Numbered from the stretch's first letter, positions 22,700-33,388 are shown. The stretch: 64,000 nt of DNA from Sthenelais limicola (GCA_942159475.1 OW804096.1:19120906-19184905), one strand, 5' to 3'. Numbers and translations are program-made. The notes: a model not told the origin generated them from the letters alone.

Positions 22700-22907
22700 T
22701 TGATGTAACAACAAATATATTTAGCGTAGACATTCTGTGTAGTAACAAATAACTTTCTGGCCTTTACAGACATTATCTAAAAATTATCCACTCCAGTAAT
22801 CAAGGACCATGCTGGAAGGCCAGGATTTCTTTTCTGAAACATGGCTCCTATTTGTACAACATATTTAGGTACAAATAAAGAATATATTGAATTGAATTGA
22901 ATTGAAT
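22700..22907 (+). mobile_element. Non-LTR retroposon 3' end with (GAATT)n tail
   Basis: It ends with a small hairpin (TTTGTAC at 22851-22857 pairs with GTACAAA at 22869-22875), AATAAAGAATATATT and three GAATT repeats. Hairpin plus short tandem tail is typical of CR1/L2-type 3' ends. The element may extend upstream; no reverse transcriptase is recognisable. Confidence 0.6.
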
Positions 22908-23034
22908 ACAAGAATAGGACATGTAATTCTACTAATAGATCTTCCATCCGGCTCTAGTTTGTTACTGACATTAACTAGATTACAAATAGATCTGTTCATT
23001 TTTACATTTAACATAACAGTCAGGAATGACATTT

Positions 23035-23195
23035 CCCCCTTGCCTTGGTGGGTAGGAATAAAAATATATTGTAAGTTTTTAGGCTATCCCTGGGAATGAC
23101 ATGTAATGCAGAATGTGTTAGCTTGCACCAGGTGAAGCAATTCTCATCACCTTCGCTTATACGCCAGGCCTCAGGACTGTCAATTTATTAGAAAC
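23035..23195 (+). repeat. Dispersed repeat, empty-site copy
   Basis: Matches 25735-26146 (CCCCCTTGCCTTGGTGGGTA, GCACCAGGTGAAGCAATTCT, AGGCCTCAGGACTGTCAATT). At TTAT (23157-23160) this copy lacks the family A insertion carried by the other. Confidence 0.85.
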
Positions 23196-23774
23196 GGTGG
23201 GAATAAGTGTAATGATCTAAGAGAAGAAGACTAACGAACGTCTGATCTTCTTGAGAAGAACGAAGCAACTGTTTAATGGTAACGTAATATACAGGCTCCT
23301 CCAGGAGATTACATGCATAGTAAATGAGTGGGCGGAGCCTTACGTAATATCCATGGCATAGCATGTATAAGTAGACTTGCACAGTCCTAGCTAGTTAAGT
23401 ATAATTAGCGATTTTAAGTAATGTGATAATAGGTGATAATTAATAATAATATAAATATAATGAGGTTACACAATTTTATGTAATGTTACATAGCATATTA
23501 CATAAGCAATACTTGTAGTATATTGGATTAACAGTGACTATGTCAACCTTTACAATTATAACAAGTAAGTTTTCATTAGAAGTATGACAAGATCAAACCT
23601 CTATCTAGATGGACGATTTGAAAAACTTATCTTTAACATGTCTCACTTCAATACATTAATAACGCGTCGACCTTACATTTAAGGTAGGTTTACTTACAGA
23701 GCAGTTGAGATTATAATGCTTTGGATACTAAATATACTTTGAATCAATTCAATAACCTGTTATTTGTCTGAAAC
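23196..23774. other. Unassigned AT-rich spacer
   Basis: Nothing recognised. Confidence 0.5.
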
Positions 23775-23935
23775 TACATATGAAGTTATTCATTTATAAG
23801 ATCTCTTTGTTGGAATATTCTAATTCGGGGGGAATCTAGTCATTGAGGTTGTATAAATACATGTGCCAAATTTCAGGACAGTGTATGAAATCTATCCATG
23901 CATCTTATAGAGTATATTTAGCTTTATTTTAGTGG
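23775..23935. mobile_element. Family B MITE fragment
   Basis: Matches the left-interior part (TTATAAGATCTCTTTGTTGG, CAAATTTCAGGACAGTGTAT, AGAGTATATTTAGCT). Both inverted ends are missing. Confidence 0.75.
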
Positions 23936-24640
23936 TGCGCGCCAAGTTAGGGACTAAAACTTAAGGTTGTCTTGACCTTTTTTTGTAATTCTTTTACCCT
24001 CTTTGAGTTCTAGATAAGAACTATTACTTTTGCGTAAGTCTGGTCTAGAAGACTCAGGTGTGGGGAAAAAAAAATGTTTTGCCTTGACCTTTTCCATATG
24101 ATTTATGATAACTTTATGAGTAACTTTAAGAGTTTTCATGATAGAATAATACATGATATGTCAAGAAAAGATAAGATTCAGGACTATCCATATTTGAAAC
24201 TGTCCTATGCACAATTACAAGAATTGGTTTTCATATTAACAGCTGTTTCCATGGTAACCGCATCTGACATGTCACGAAAATCCTGACTTTCAACTGTTTC
24301 CATGGCAATTTCTATCAGGTAAATGGTTCTGCAGCATTGGGAGCCATATTGGACATACAAAATTAAATTTGCCAATTTTTGGCACATATCGCCATTCAGG
24401 CGAAACCTGGGATTGTAAGGATTAACATGACACTTTTTAGAATCTCATAGAGGCCCATATTTTTCACTCAAACAACATTTTTCACTGGCTCACTTAAGGG
24501 CACAGGCGTTTTGCTGTGTTCTGTCACAAACTATATTTTCTGTATCACAAAATATTTAACATTTCTGTAAACTAGAGTAAACTAGACTACATATTTTAGG
24601 GTAAGGTTAAACCCAATTTATACATACTTATAGGACTGGA
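23936..24640. other. Unassigned spacer
   Basis: CTGTTTCCATGG occurs twice, at 24243 and 24294, in a short direct repeat. No gene seen. Confidence 0.5.
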
Positions 24641-24840
24641 TTAATCAATTTTCTGCTGCTGTTATATGTTTATACAAGAGTTACTCATATTATGACTTAT
24701 AGGACTGGATTTATCAATATTCAATATTTATACATGAATTTGAAGTATAATTGTGTGTGCAAAAACAGCTGCTGATGAGCGATAATAAGTGAAGTTATCA
24801 TAGGAAAGGATTTGGGCGGGTCCTCCAAATACAAATAAGG
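24641..24840 (+). repeat. Repeat L (75-bp unit family) with its 3' extension
   Basis: TTCTGCTGCTGTTATATGTT, GAGTTACTCATATTATGACT and TAGGACTGGATTTATCAATA match the array at 61515-62290. The extension ATAATAAGTGAAGTTATCATAGGAAAG matches 61040-61070. Confidence 0.8.
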
Positions 24841-25480
24841 AGGTTCTAAAAGCCCTCTAGCAAAAAACAACTGGACAACAAGAAATAGTTAACAGTGATC
24901 AGTTTACATTTATTCATTTATTTCCGGTTGATGTAGAAGATTGCGTTTCCAAGTTAAACGGAGATTGATGTCAGTTAAATGTAAAGTTCAAGAGGGAGGG
25001 ATAGTAGGAGGGAGAGGAAGTGGATACAGAAAACATGAAATCCCTATCCCATATATGACTGGTCATTCCATGTGATTCTGTTGGTCCCTTTAACACCTTT
25101 GCATATGAGGCATCTTATTTCGCAACTTGCCACTTTAATTCACACATGGTCTACCCTTTAATTCACACCTAAACCCCATCCCCTCCCCCTCCCAGCCATT
25201 ACCAGCATGATTCTGATCCCATCTGCTGATATCAGAATCAACAGATTCTTCACACTGATATCCAGGATGGGAGGAGCCAAGATGCTATCAATGATTGACA
25301 GATCTCACCCCAATTCAGTTAGATTGATGATAACATCAATCTAAAAACTGCCAAAATGTTGGTCCAATGACTTTTAGATGGGTTGGAAAAGAATGGAAGA
25401 AAATGTCGCAAATATTTAGTTTTGTACTACATTTAGCTGAGAGTGTAGCAACTTTAAGGTAAGGAATGACATGTATATGG
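24841..25480. other. Unassigned spacer
   Basis: No repeat family or gene seen. Just upstream of the next family A copy, ACATCAATCTAAAA at 25333 partly inverts AGATTGATGATA at 25321. Confidence 0.45.
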
Positions 25481-25713
25481 GTCAGATTTTCAGAAAATGT
25501 ACAATTGGCAGCTGTCCACATTTAGTAAATTCTGCTAAATTAGGCTGCAATTTGGTCAATACTAGGTAAATCCGAGTATATTCGGCATTACATTGATTCT
25601 AGCAAACTGTTTGGTTAGGTTCAACTGTACTTTGAACTTTATTTTTGTCTGAAATTTGGGTTATTTGAGAGGATTGGCGAAGTTGAATTGTACATTTTCT
25701 GAAAACTTGACCA
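25481..25713 (+). mobile_element. Family A MITE, near full length (233 bp)
   Basis: Flanked by ATAT on both sides (25477-25480 and 25714-25717). The right end is mutated to CTTGACCA. Confidence 0.9.
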
Positions 25714-25734
25714 ATATGTGAAAACTTTAGCACT

Positions 25735-26146
25735 TTCCCCCTTGCCTTGGTGGGTAGGAATAAAAATATATTGTAAGTTTTTAGGCTATTGCTGGGAATG
25801 ACATGAGGTGCAGAATCTGTTTGCTTGCACCAGGTGAAGCAATTCTCATCACCTTCGCTTATGGATCAAATTTTCAGAAAATGTACAATTGGCAGCTGTA
25901 CATATTTAGTAATTTCAGATAAATTTTGCTAAAAAATGATAAATTTTGGGTATATCTGAGTATATTTTGTATCGAATTGGTTTAAAGTATCGGTTCTTTT
26001 ATGTTAAACTGTATTTTGAAGCTGATTTCTGTCTTAAATGCGGGTTATTTGAGAGGATTGCTGAAGGTGAACTGTACATTTTCTGAAAATCTGACCCTTA
26101 TACACCAGGCCTCAGGACTGTCAATTTATTAGAAGCGGTGGGAATA
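25735..26146 (+). repeat. Dispersed repeat, filled-site copy
   Basis: Same sequence as 23035-23195 but split by the family A element at 25863-26097. Confidence 0.85.
25863..26097 (+). mobile_element. Family A MITE with a matched empty site elsewhere (235 bp)
   Basis: Ends GGATCAAATTTTCAG and GAAAATCTGACCC. Flanked by TTAT on both sides (25859-25862 and 26098-26101). The paralogous repeat at 23035-23195 has a single TTAT at this point, so both the boundaries and the 4-bp duplication are fixed directly. It is of the variant subfamily also seen at 1402 and 33154. Confidence 0.95.
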
Positions 26147-26187
26147 ATATTACCTAAGCAATAAGTAATACCTTATCAAGGAACATT

Positions 26188-26580
26188 TGTGGTGTGTTTC
26201 AGGAAAATGAGTCACAAGTCGCAAAGTTCATATTTTTAAAAGTCATTTATTCACAACTTCTCCTTTAGGGAATGTTTTCATTTTTGGAGTATCTAGTAAG
26301 GTAGATCTTATGAATACATGAACCAAATTTCAGGACAGTGTATTTAATATATCTATGCATTTCTAAGATGATCCTATAGAGTACATTTACCTACTTTACT
26401 AGTAATTGTTCACCCAAAATTATCAAAAATAAATTTTCAGAAATAAAAATATCAAACTTAAAATATAGAAATACTTCTTTAATGTCCTCAATGTTTACTA
26501 TCATTGGAATTGGCATGATCTCCTCTTTTCAAATATAATGGTAACTCAAAGTCTATTTTTTGCCACATTTTCCTTACATA
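26188..26580. mobile_element. Family B MITE, complete
   Basis: Left end TGTGGTGTGTTTCAGG then AAAATGAGTCACAAGTCGC. Right end is degenerate (TTTGCCACATTTTCCTTACATA) and abuts the next copy. Confidence 0.85.
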
Positions 26581-26739
26581 TGTGATCCGTTTTAGGAAAT
26601 GACTCATATGTCGCAAAATATGGATTTTGAGATATCACCATATTTGAAAAGAGAAGATCAAGCTGATTTCAATGATAGTAAACACTAGGACACCTAATAT
26701 GTATGACTTATGACTCATTTTCCTGAAACGCATCGCATT
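26581..26739. mobile_element. Family B MITE, internally deleted (about 160 bp)
   Basis: Starts TGTGATCCGTTTTAGG and ends GACTCATTTTCCTGAAACGC then ATCGCATT. It keeps both inverted ends but loses most of the centre. Its right end runs straight into another GCGATGTGTTACAGG start. Confidence 0.8.
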
Positions 26740-26994
26740 TGCGATGTGTTACAGGTTGAAAAAATGGATTTTGATTTTCTTGCAATTTCTTTGTCTTAGG
26801 TTCCGATTTGTTCATTTATATTATAGATATGGCCAATCTGTGTACATCATTTAGTTCCTGGGCCCTGAAAACCTAGGTGTAGACACAACAAACATGTTTC
26901 TAGCACCAATAATAAGGAAGTTATGGGGTATTTATGATCACCAACCTGTATGTGTGGTAGCCATTTTTGTTTTAGCCCATAAAAAGTGTCCCCA

Positions 26995-27235
26995 AGAGAT
27001 TTTTAAAATTTGTTTAATTCAGGATGTTTATACAGCAAGGTCAAAGATATGAGTGATCAAGTAAGAAAATGCAAGAGATCATACAGTGATATGATATGAT
27101 GACTCACGGGGTTTATTCAACTGGGAACAACCATGGTTTTCCGCCCACTGCTGTGTCTAACTAAGTCTACCGGTTGTAGTAGATGCTAGGCTAGGATTTC
27201 TTAAAACTAGGACATGTGAGATACAAAGTAGCACC
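26995..27235 (+). repeat. Dispersed repeat K, copy 1
   Basis: AGCAAGGTCAAAGATATGAG, TTCCGCCCACTGCTGTGTCT and ACTAGGACATGTGAGATACA match 39885-40170 in the same order. The second copy has about 100 bp more in the middle. Confidence 0.8.
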
Positions 27236-27336
27236 CAGCTGATTCTTCTTCAGGACATGTTATACTACCAGAATCAACAATAAAACTTGAGTACCGCAAA
27301 ACATACTTTTTTCTGAGACTCCACTGGACTAATAGT

Positions 27337-27829
27337 CACACCCTCGTCACCTACGACCTCAACTGCAGTTACCAGCATTCAAAATGGCGGAAGGTGGGTT
27401 CCCATTAGAACAAACAATGTTGGTTTTTACCTAACAAAAGCCGTTTTCAGTAGCTGTCATGTTCTGTGGGTGTTTACTATAGTTGCATTTAGGTTCGAGT
27501 GTTATCAGATACATGTATCTGGCTTATAATACAGTGTAATCTAGGTGAAAAACATTGAGTGGTATACCCGTAACTGCATCATACAGTTACGGTCATAGTG
27601 GAAATCAGTTGGGGTCATACAGTGTGTTATTCCAAGTACAAAATACAAGTAAACTTCAACCCTGGTACATTATTTGAACCCATCACAATGGTGTCATACC
27701 TAAAAGGAAGAGATCTATCGATTCAGTTTGTTATATAAAGTATTTTTAAGCAAGATTTCAAAGAAAATCATAACAATCACAACAACAATGCTGGTAACTG
27801 CAGTTGGGGTCGTAGGTGCCGAGGGTGTG
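27337..27829. mobile_element. 493-bp MITE with about 43-bp inverted ends
   Basis: Arms begin CACACCCTCG on the left and end CGAGGGTGTG on the right, and stay paired through CCTACGACC and CAACTGCAGTTACCAGCATT. Flanked by AATAGT on each side (27331-27336 and 27830-27835), a 6-bp duplication. Just inside the left arm is TCAAAATGGCGGAAGG. No transposase is encoded. Six-base duplications are known for the IS3EU and Dada groups, but nothing else ties it to either. Confidence 0.85.
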
Positions 27830-27989
27830 AATAGTGGAGAAGGCATCTTCAAGATGCATGAGACACTAGACGAGTGTCCGTTACAGGTGAATCAGACCTA
27901 GCAGAGTGAGAAGTGTCACTTTAAGTATGCATGTCCCATGCTCCATGCAACAGCTGTGTTACAGACATCTGTTTCCCAGGTATGAGACT

Positions 27990-29125
27990 TGAGTGAGTGA
28001 GATTGGTTGCTTTACGTCCTTATCAACACATAATATGGTTATATCAAGGGCGGGAGATCTAAGAGGAGGGCAGTTTATGATCATACCCAGGAAATAGACA
28101 TAGAGAAGAAGGGAGAGAGAGACAGAGAAAAAGAGACAGAAAGGCAGTTTATAGTCTTACCCAGGAAATAGAGATAGAGAGGAAGGGAGAGAGAGACAGA
28201 GAAAAAGAGACAGAAAGGCACTTTATGGTCTTACCCAGGAAATAGAGATAGAGAAGAAGGGAGAGAGAGACAGAGAAAAAGAGACAGAAAGGCACTTTAT
28301 GGTCTTACCCAGGAAATAGAGATAGAGAAGAAGGGAGAGAGAGACAGAAAAAGAGACAGAAAGGCAGTTTATAGTCTTACCCAGGAAATAGAGATAGAGA
28401 AGAAGGGAGAGAGAGACAGAGAAAAAGAGACAGAAAGGCACTTTATGGTCTTACCCAGAAGATAGAGATAGAGAAGAAGGGAGAGAGAGAAAGAGAAAAG
28501 AGACAGAAAGGCACTTTATGGTCTTACCCAGAAAATAGAGATAGAGAAGAAGGGAGAAAGAGACAGGGAAAAAGAGACAGAAAGGCAGTTTATAGTCTTA
28601 CCCAGGAAATAGAGATAGAGAGGAAGGGAGAGAGAGACAGAGAAAAAGAGACAGAAAGGCACTTTATGGTCTTACCCAGGAAATAGAGATAGAGAAGAAG
28701 GGAGAGAGAGACAGAGAAAAGAGACAGAAAGGCACTTTATGGTCTTACCCAGAAAATATAGATAGAGAAGAAGGGAGAAAGAGACAGAGAAAAAGAGACA
28801 GAAAGGCACTTTATGGTCGTACCCAGGAAATAGAGATAGAGAGGAAGGGAGAGAGAGACAGAGAAAAAGAGACAGAAAGGCACTTCATGGTCGTACCCAG
28901 GAAATAGAGATAGAGAGGAAGGGAGAGAGAGACAGAGAAAAAGAGACAGAAAGGCACTTTATGGTCTTACCCAGGAAATAGAGATAGAGAAGAAGGGAGA
29001 GAGAGACAGAGAAAGAGACAGAAAGGCACTTTATGATCATGTATCCAGAAAATAGAGATAGAGAAGAAGGGAGAAAGAGACAGAGAAAAAGAGACAGAAA
29101 GACATTTTATGGTCATACCCAGGAC
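27990..29125 (+). mobile_element. Element carrying an expanded 74-bp tandem array (about 14 units)
   Basis: 5' part GAGTGAGTGAGATTGGTTGC, TTATATCAAGGGCGGGAG (27990-28070), then about 14 units of 74 bp (AGGAAATAGAGATAGAGAAG, GGGAGAGAGAGACAGAG, AAAGGCACTTTATGGTC), then CATACCCAGGACCAG. The same 5' part, a single unit and the same 3' end occur in opposite orientation at 31166-31346, so the array lies inside a mobile element. No target duplication is evident for this copy. Confidence 0.8.
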
Positions 29126-29152
29126 CAGATACTTTATAGGACTCACCAGTGG

Positions 29153-29452
29153 TTTATTACACCCCTGTGCTGTTGCTTCCTATACCTTCAGCATTGTATG
29201 TCACACTTGGTCAAAGTGGCGCATAACATGTGAGTTATGTCACCCTGGGGACATACAACAAGTAGGTCCGCCCAAAACGTAAATTACTTCTTTTATTTTT
29301 AATTATTTATATTTTTTATTTATTAATGGGGTGTAATAAATATGGAACAAAGCTCGGGTGAAGTCTGTACATTTGTTAGTGACCGCCCTCTAACTACCCG
29401 CGCTCCCTTGGTCAATAACAAGTGTACAGACTTCCCCCTTGCTAGGTTCCAT
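29153..29452 (+). mobile_element. Composite of two adjacent inverted-repeat elements (family G), copy 1
   Basis: The first half (29153-29340) is bounded by TTTATTACACCCC and GGGGTGTAATAAA. The second half (29342-29452) is bounded by ATGGAAC and GTTCCAT, and its arms pair through GTCTGTACA/TGTACAGAC. The same pair in the same order is at 58420-58729. Confidence 0.75.
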
Positions 29453-29658
29453 CTATTTATGTGTCACATTCCCTGTCCATGAATAATGGATAGCTACTGT
29501 GCAGCCGAGCATTTATATGTAGATGATAACAACTCATATAATTATAGTAAAATTACTAGATATATTAAATACAGGTTAATTAACGAGTTGGTTGCAGGAG
29601 CGGGAATATTGCATGAGTTGCACTGAATAACGACCCGTGAGTCCATGTCAACGTTAAT

Positions 29659-29893
29659 TGGTCAAACTTTCTGAAAGTGTACAATTAGCAGCTCTACACA
29701 TTTAGAAAACTCTGCTACAATAGGCTGCAATTTGGTCAATACTAGGTAAATGCGAGTATATTCTGCATTGCATTGATTCTAGGAATCTGTTTGGTTAGGT
29801 TGAACTGCATTTTGAACTTTATTTTCGTCTGAAATGTGAGTTATTTGAGAGGATTGGTGAAGGAGAATTGTACATTTTCTGAAAATCTGACCC
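29659..29893 (+). mobile_element. Family A MITE, full length
   Basis: Left end mutated to TGGTCAAACTTTCTG; right end GAAAATCTGACCC. Flanks TAAT and TTAT differ at one position. Confidence 0.88.
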
Positions 29894-30025
29894 TTATACT
29901 GATTTGTGAAATGACTATGTATCTTCACTGTACCTAACTACTCGTGAAATGATTGGATTTATTGACTTGCTGATAAACATTCTAATTTTTTAAAAAAGTA
30001 ATATAATACTGCCTGTAAATCATGA

Positions 30026-30248
30026 CTCAGATAAATTTAGCTCCTTTACTAGGAAATGTCCACCCAGAAATATTGCAAACTTTTTTTCAAAACTAAAAAT
30101 ATCAACTTAAAATATAGAAATAATTATTAGATATCCTACTGTTTACTACCATTGGAATCGGCTTGACATCATCTTTTCAAATAATTATGATGATATCTCA
30201 AAATTAATTTCTTTGCGACTTTGCTCATTTTCCTATAACACATCACAT
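30026..30248. mobile_element. Family B MITE, left part missing
   Basis: Matches from TAAATTTAGCTCCTTTACTA to the right end ATAACACATCACATGT. Confidence 0.8.
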
Positions 30249-30729
30249 GTATGTAATATAACTGGTATATGTAAGTTAAAACTACCAGCTTTAAGTAAGT
30301 TGCTTTATCTTTATATTATACTCATTAAAACAACAACAAAAAAGCCTGGGGACAAAAATGTAACTGTCATTTATGAACAGTTATGTTTTTATGAAATAAA
30401 GGAACTGTTGGGCTCCATTGAATAATAACATTAGGATACTGTGAGCCATGACTCAAACAGTGACTACCAAAACTCCCCTATTGAGGAAGCGGAAAGTAAG
30501 GTGCAGATCAGAAGGCGAGCCGGTTCAATTTTCCCCGAGGCCTTTGCCCAGGTCAGCGAAAACGAGAGGAAGACAGGTAGATTTGCCTTAACTTCAATTT
30601 AGAGCTTGTAGCGCGGGCACCTGCCTTCCAGCTGTATTATAAGCGTTATTTATGGGTGGAGGCAGGCAGTATAGTAGTAGTGTCGGCCTCCTTCATGTAT
30701 GCTAGACTGTAGACACTGGCTATAGATAT
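30249..30729. other. Unassigned spacer
   Basis: No repeat family or gene recognised. The stretch around 30500-30640 is less AT-rich than its surroundings. Confidence 0.45.
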
Positions 30730-31142
30730 GTGTCATGTATTATAGAAAAATGAGTCACAAGTCGCAAAATTCATATTCTTAAAAGCCATCTATTTACAAG
30801 ATTTCCTTTTTGGAATGTTTTCATTTTTTGGGTACCTAGTCAGTCTTATGAATACATGGCCTAACTTTCAGGATAGTGTATTAAATATATGCATGCATAT
30901 TCAAGATCATTCTGTAGAGTACGTTTACCTAATTTACTAGTAATTGTTCACCCCAAAATATTGAAAACTTTTTTTTTTTTTCAGAAATAAAAATATCAAA
31001 CGTAGAATATAGAAATACTTATTTAATATCCTTAATGTTTACCACCATTGGAATCAGCTTGATCTCCTCTTTTCAAATATGGTGATATCTCGAAATCTAT
31101 TTTTTGTGACTTGTGACTCATTTTCCTGAAACGCATCACATA
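30730..31142. mobile_element. Family B MITE, complete
   Basis: Left end GTGTCATGTATTATAG then AAAATGAGTCACAAGTCGC. Right end ACTCATTTTCCTGAAACGC then ATCACATA, shared with the start of the next copy. Confidence 0.85.
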
Positions 31143-31480
31143 TGTGATGTGTTACAGGAAAAAGACTGGTCCTGGGTATGACCATAAAGTGCCTTTCTGT
31201 CTCTTTTCTCTGTCTCTCTCTCCCTTCTTCTCTATCTCTATTTCCTGGGTATGGTCATAAACTGCCCCCCTCTCAGCTCTCCCGCCCTTGATATAACCAT
31301 ATTAAATGTGTTGATAAGGGCGTAAAGCAACCAATCTCACTCACTCACAGGAAAAAGAGCCACAAGTGGCAGAAAATGGATTTTGAGATATCATCATATT
31401 TGAAAAGAGGAGATCAAGCTGATTCCAATGAGAGTAAACATGGAGGACATCTGAAAACTGATTCTAAATTATATGTTTGA
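31143..31480. mobile_element. Family B MITE interrupted by a 181-bp element, right half missing
   Basis: Starts TGTGATGTGTTACAGG. It is split at 31166-31346 and resumes with GCCACAAGTGGCAGAAAATG and GATATCATCATATTTG, then breaks off where the next copy starts. Confidence 0.85.
31166..31346 (-). mobile_element. Single-unit copy of the 74-bp-array element with 12-bp target duplication
   Basis: The inverse of the ends of 27990-29125, with only about one repeat unit. Flanked by a perfect 12-bp direct repeat ACAGGAAAAAGA (31154-31165 and 31347-31358). Removing element plus one repeat restores a continuous family B end. A duplication of this length points to target-primed or staggered-cut insertion, as with SINEs, but there is no A-tail. 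Confidence 0.9.
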
Positions 31481-31486
31481 TATATT

Positions 31487-31914
31487 TGTGATGCGTTTCA
31501 GGAAAATGAGTCATAAGTCGCAAAATTGATATTTTCCAAAGTGTTTTTATCACACGATCATATTATTGGAATGTTCTGATTTTTGGGGAGTTCATCACTT
31601 ATACCTATATCAATCGATGTATCAAATTTCAGGACAATCTATGTAGTATATTCTTTAGGTTTAAAGGTCCTCATATGGACTAAATTTAGTTACTTTACTG
31701 CTTATTCACCCCCAGAAATATTGGAAACTTTTTTTTTCAAAAACAAAAATATCAAACTTAAAATCTAAAAACACTTATGAGATTATTAGACTGTTTACTA
31801 TCATTGGATAGTTTACTATTACTGTTTACTATCATCTCATCTTTTCAAATATAATGGTATCTCAAAATCTATTTTTTTCGACTTATGACTCATTTTCCTG
31901 AAACACATCACATT
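31487..31914. mobile_element. Family B MITE, complete (about 428 bp)
   Basis: Left TTGTGATGCGTTTCAGG and right CCTGAAACACATCACATT. A short local duplication (TTTACTATCA repeated at 31794-31833) makes it slightly longer than 3923-4328. Confidence 0.88.
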
Positions 31915-32256
31915 TATGTTTGAAAGAATTTCTGCAATAGTTGCAATATTACTGGGTGGGTAATTACCAGTAAAGTAACTAAGTATACTGCATAGGATGA
32001 CCTTTAAAACGCAAGAATATATTCCATCCACAGTCTTGCCATTTGGGACATGAATTCACTTGTGCACAGCACTTAACCCTCCAAGAATGAGAGCTTTCCA
32101 ACAAAGAGAACTTGTGAATAAATCACTTTGGAAAATTTCGTTTACGCGACTTGTGACTCATTTCCTGTAACACATCACATATGGGAGGAAAACGAGTCAC
32201 AAAAAGAGGCAGAAATTGGATTTTGAGATATCATCATATTTGAAAAGATGACATCC
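31915..32256. mobile_element. Two partial family B copies in tandem
   Basis: 31915-32181 matches from the centre (GGGTGGGTAATTACCAGTAA) to the right end CTGTAACACATCACATAT. 32182-32256 is a left end without its terminus (GGAGGAAAACGAGTCAC to CATATTTGAAAAGATGAC). Confidence 0.75.
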
Positions 32257-32378
32257 AGATGTGTGTGTGGCAAGTAGGACTATCGTCACAATTTGATGGG
32301 AATGAGAATGGGAATGGCTTTATAGTATATAACGCTACCCCCCCCCCCTCCCCCCACACACACACCCTACTGTTAAAA

Positions 32379-32417
32379 GCTGGGTACTGCTGCTCCTATA
32401 GTGCAGCAGTACCCAGC
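32379..32417. repeat. Perfect 15-bp hairpin with 9-nt loop
   Basis: GCTGGGTACTGCTGC pairs with GCAGCAGTACCCAGC across the loop TCCTATAGT. It follows a C-run and CA-repeat at about 32338-32365. It could be a short hairpin in RNA; nothing shows that it is expressed. Confidence 0.9.
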
Positions 32418-32419
32418 GC

Positions 32420-32764
32420 TTGTAGTGCAGGTTTACACGAGTACGGCCGAGTGCGTGGAAGAAGGCTTATGCATTGGGAGCTGGTAGACATGCATTGGGA
32501 AATCAGCCTATGTGCATTACCAGTACAATATAGACACTATGAACCCCGACTATTTCATTCTCAAACATGTTAAGGATGACAAATCCGTAATTCTTTTTTC
32601 CCGTTGACTGCGAAAACATACGAAATCGGGTGAAGTAGCCAACTTTCCTAGTCCAATTTAGCCGTTCCGAGAAACGGTGGCGCGTCCTGTTGTCAAAGGG
32701 GAGAATTAGGCAATCTCTTGGATGGCCACTGGCGCCTCGTCGTCAAGGAGATTCCAAACTTGGC
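32420..32764. other. Unassigned spacer
   Basis: Relatively GC-balanced with several CpG (GTACGGCCGAGTGCGTGG at 32440; GGTGGCGCGTCC at 32678). No gene signature recognised. Confidence 0.45.
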
Positions 32765-33110
32765 AAGCATCAGGACATCTAATAAGTACTTCTATAATTT
32801 AAGTTTGATATCTTAACATCTCAAGTTTTATATGATATCTTAAAAATCTTTTGGAAAAAAATGTTGCAGTGTTTTTGGTTGGAAGATTACAAGAAAAGTA
32901 ACCAAATATAAAGTATAGGATAACCTTAGAAAGGTAATATAAGGATATATTTAATACACTGTCTTGAGATTTGGTACATGTGTTCATGTTACGGGAAGTA
33001 TTAAACAACTTAAAAATGTAAACATTCCCATGAATACATCTTGTAAATAAAGCACTTTGAAAGATGTGTGACTTAATTGTGACACATTTGCCTGTAACAC
33101 ATCACATATG
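32765..33110. mobile_element. Family B MITE, left end missing
   Basis: Starts at CATCAGGACATCTAATAAGT and runs to the right end CTGTAACACATCACATAT. The TGACTCA heptamer is mutated to TGACACA. Confidence 0.8.
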
Positions 33111-33153
33111 GCTCATATATGCTAGACTGTAGACTGCGGCTATAGATATATAT

Positions 33154-33388
33154 GGGTCAGATTTTCAGAAAATGTACAATTGGCAGCTGTACATATTTAG
33201 TAATTTCTGCTAAATTCTGCTAAAAAATAATAGATTTTGGGTATATCTGAGTATATTTGGTATCGCATTGGTTTAAAGTACCAGTTCTCTTATGTCAAAC
33301 TGTATTTTGAAGCTCATTTCTGTCTTAAATGTGGGTTATTTGAGAGGATTGCTGAAGGTGAATTGTACATTTTCTGAAAATCCGACCC
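33154..33388 (+). mobile_element. Family A MITE, full length, variant subfamily
   Basis: 235 bp, ends GGGTCAGATTTTCAG and GAAAATCCGACCC, flanked by ATAT on both sides (33150-33153 and 33389-33392). Confidence 0.93.
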
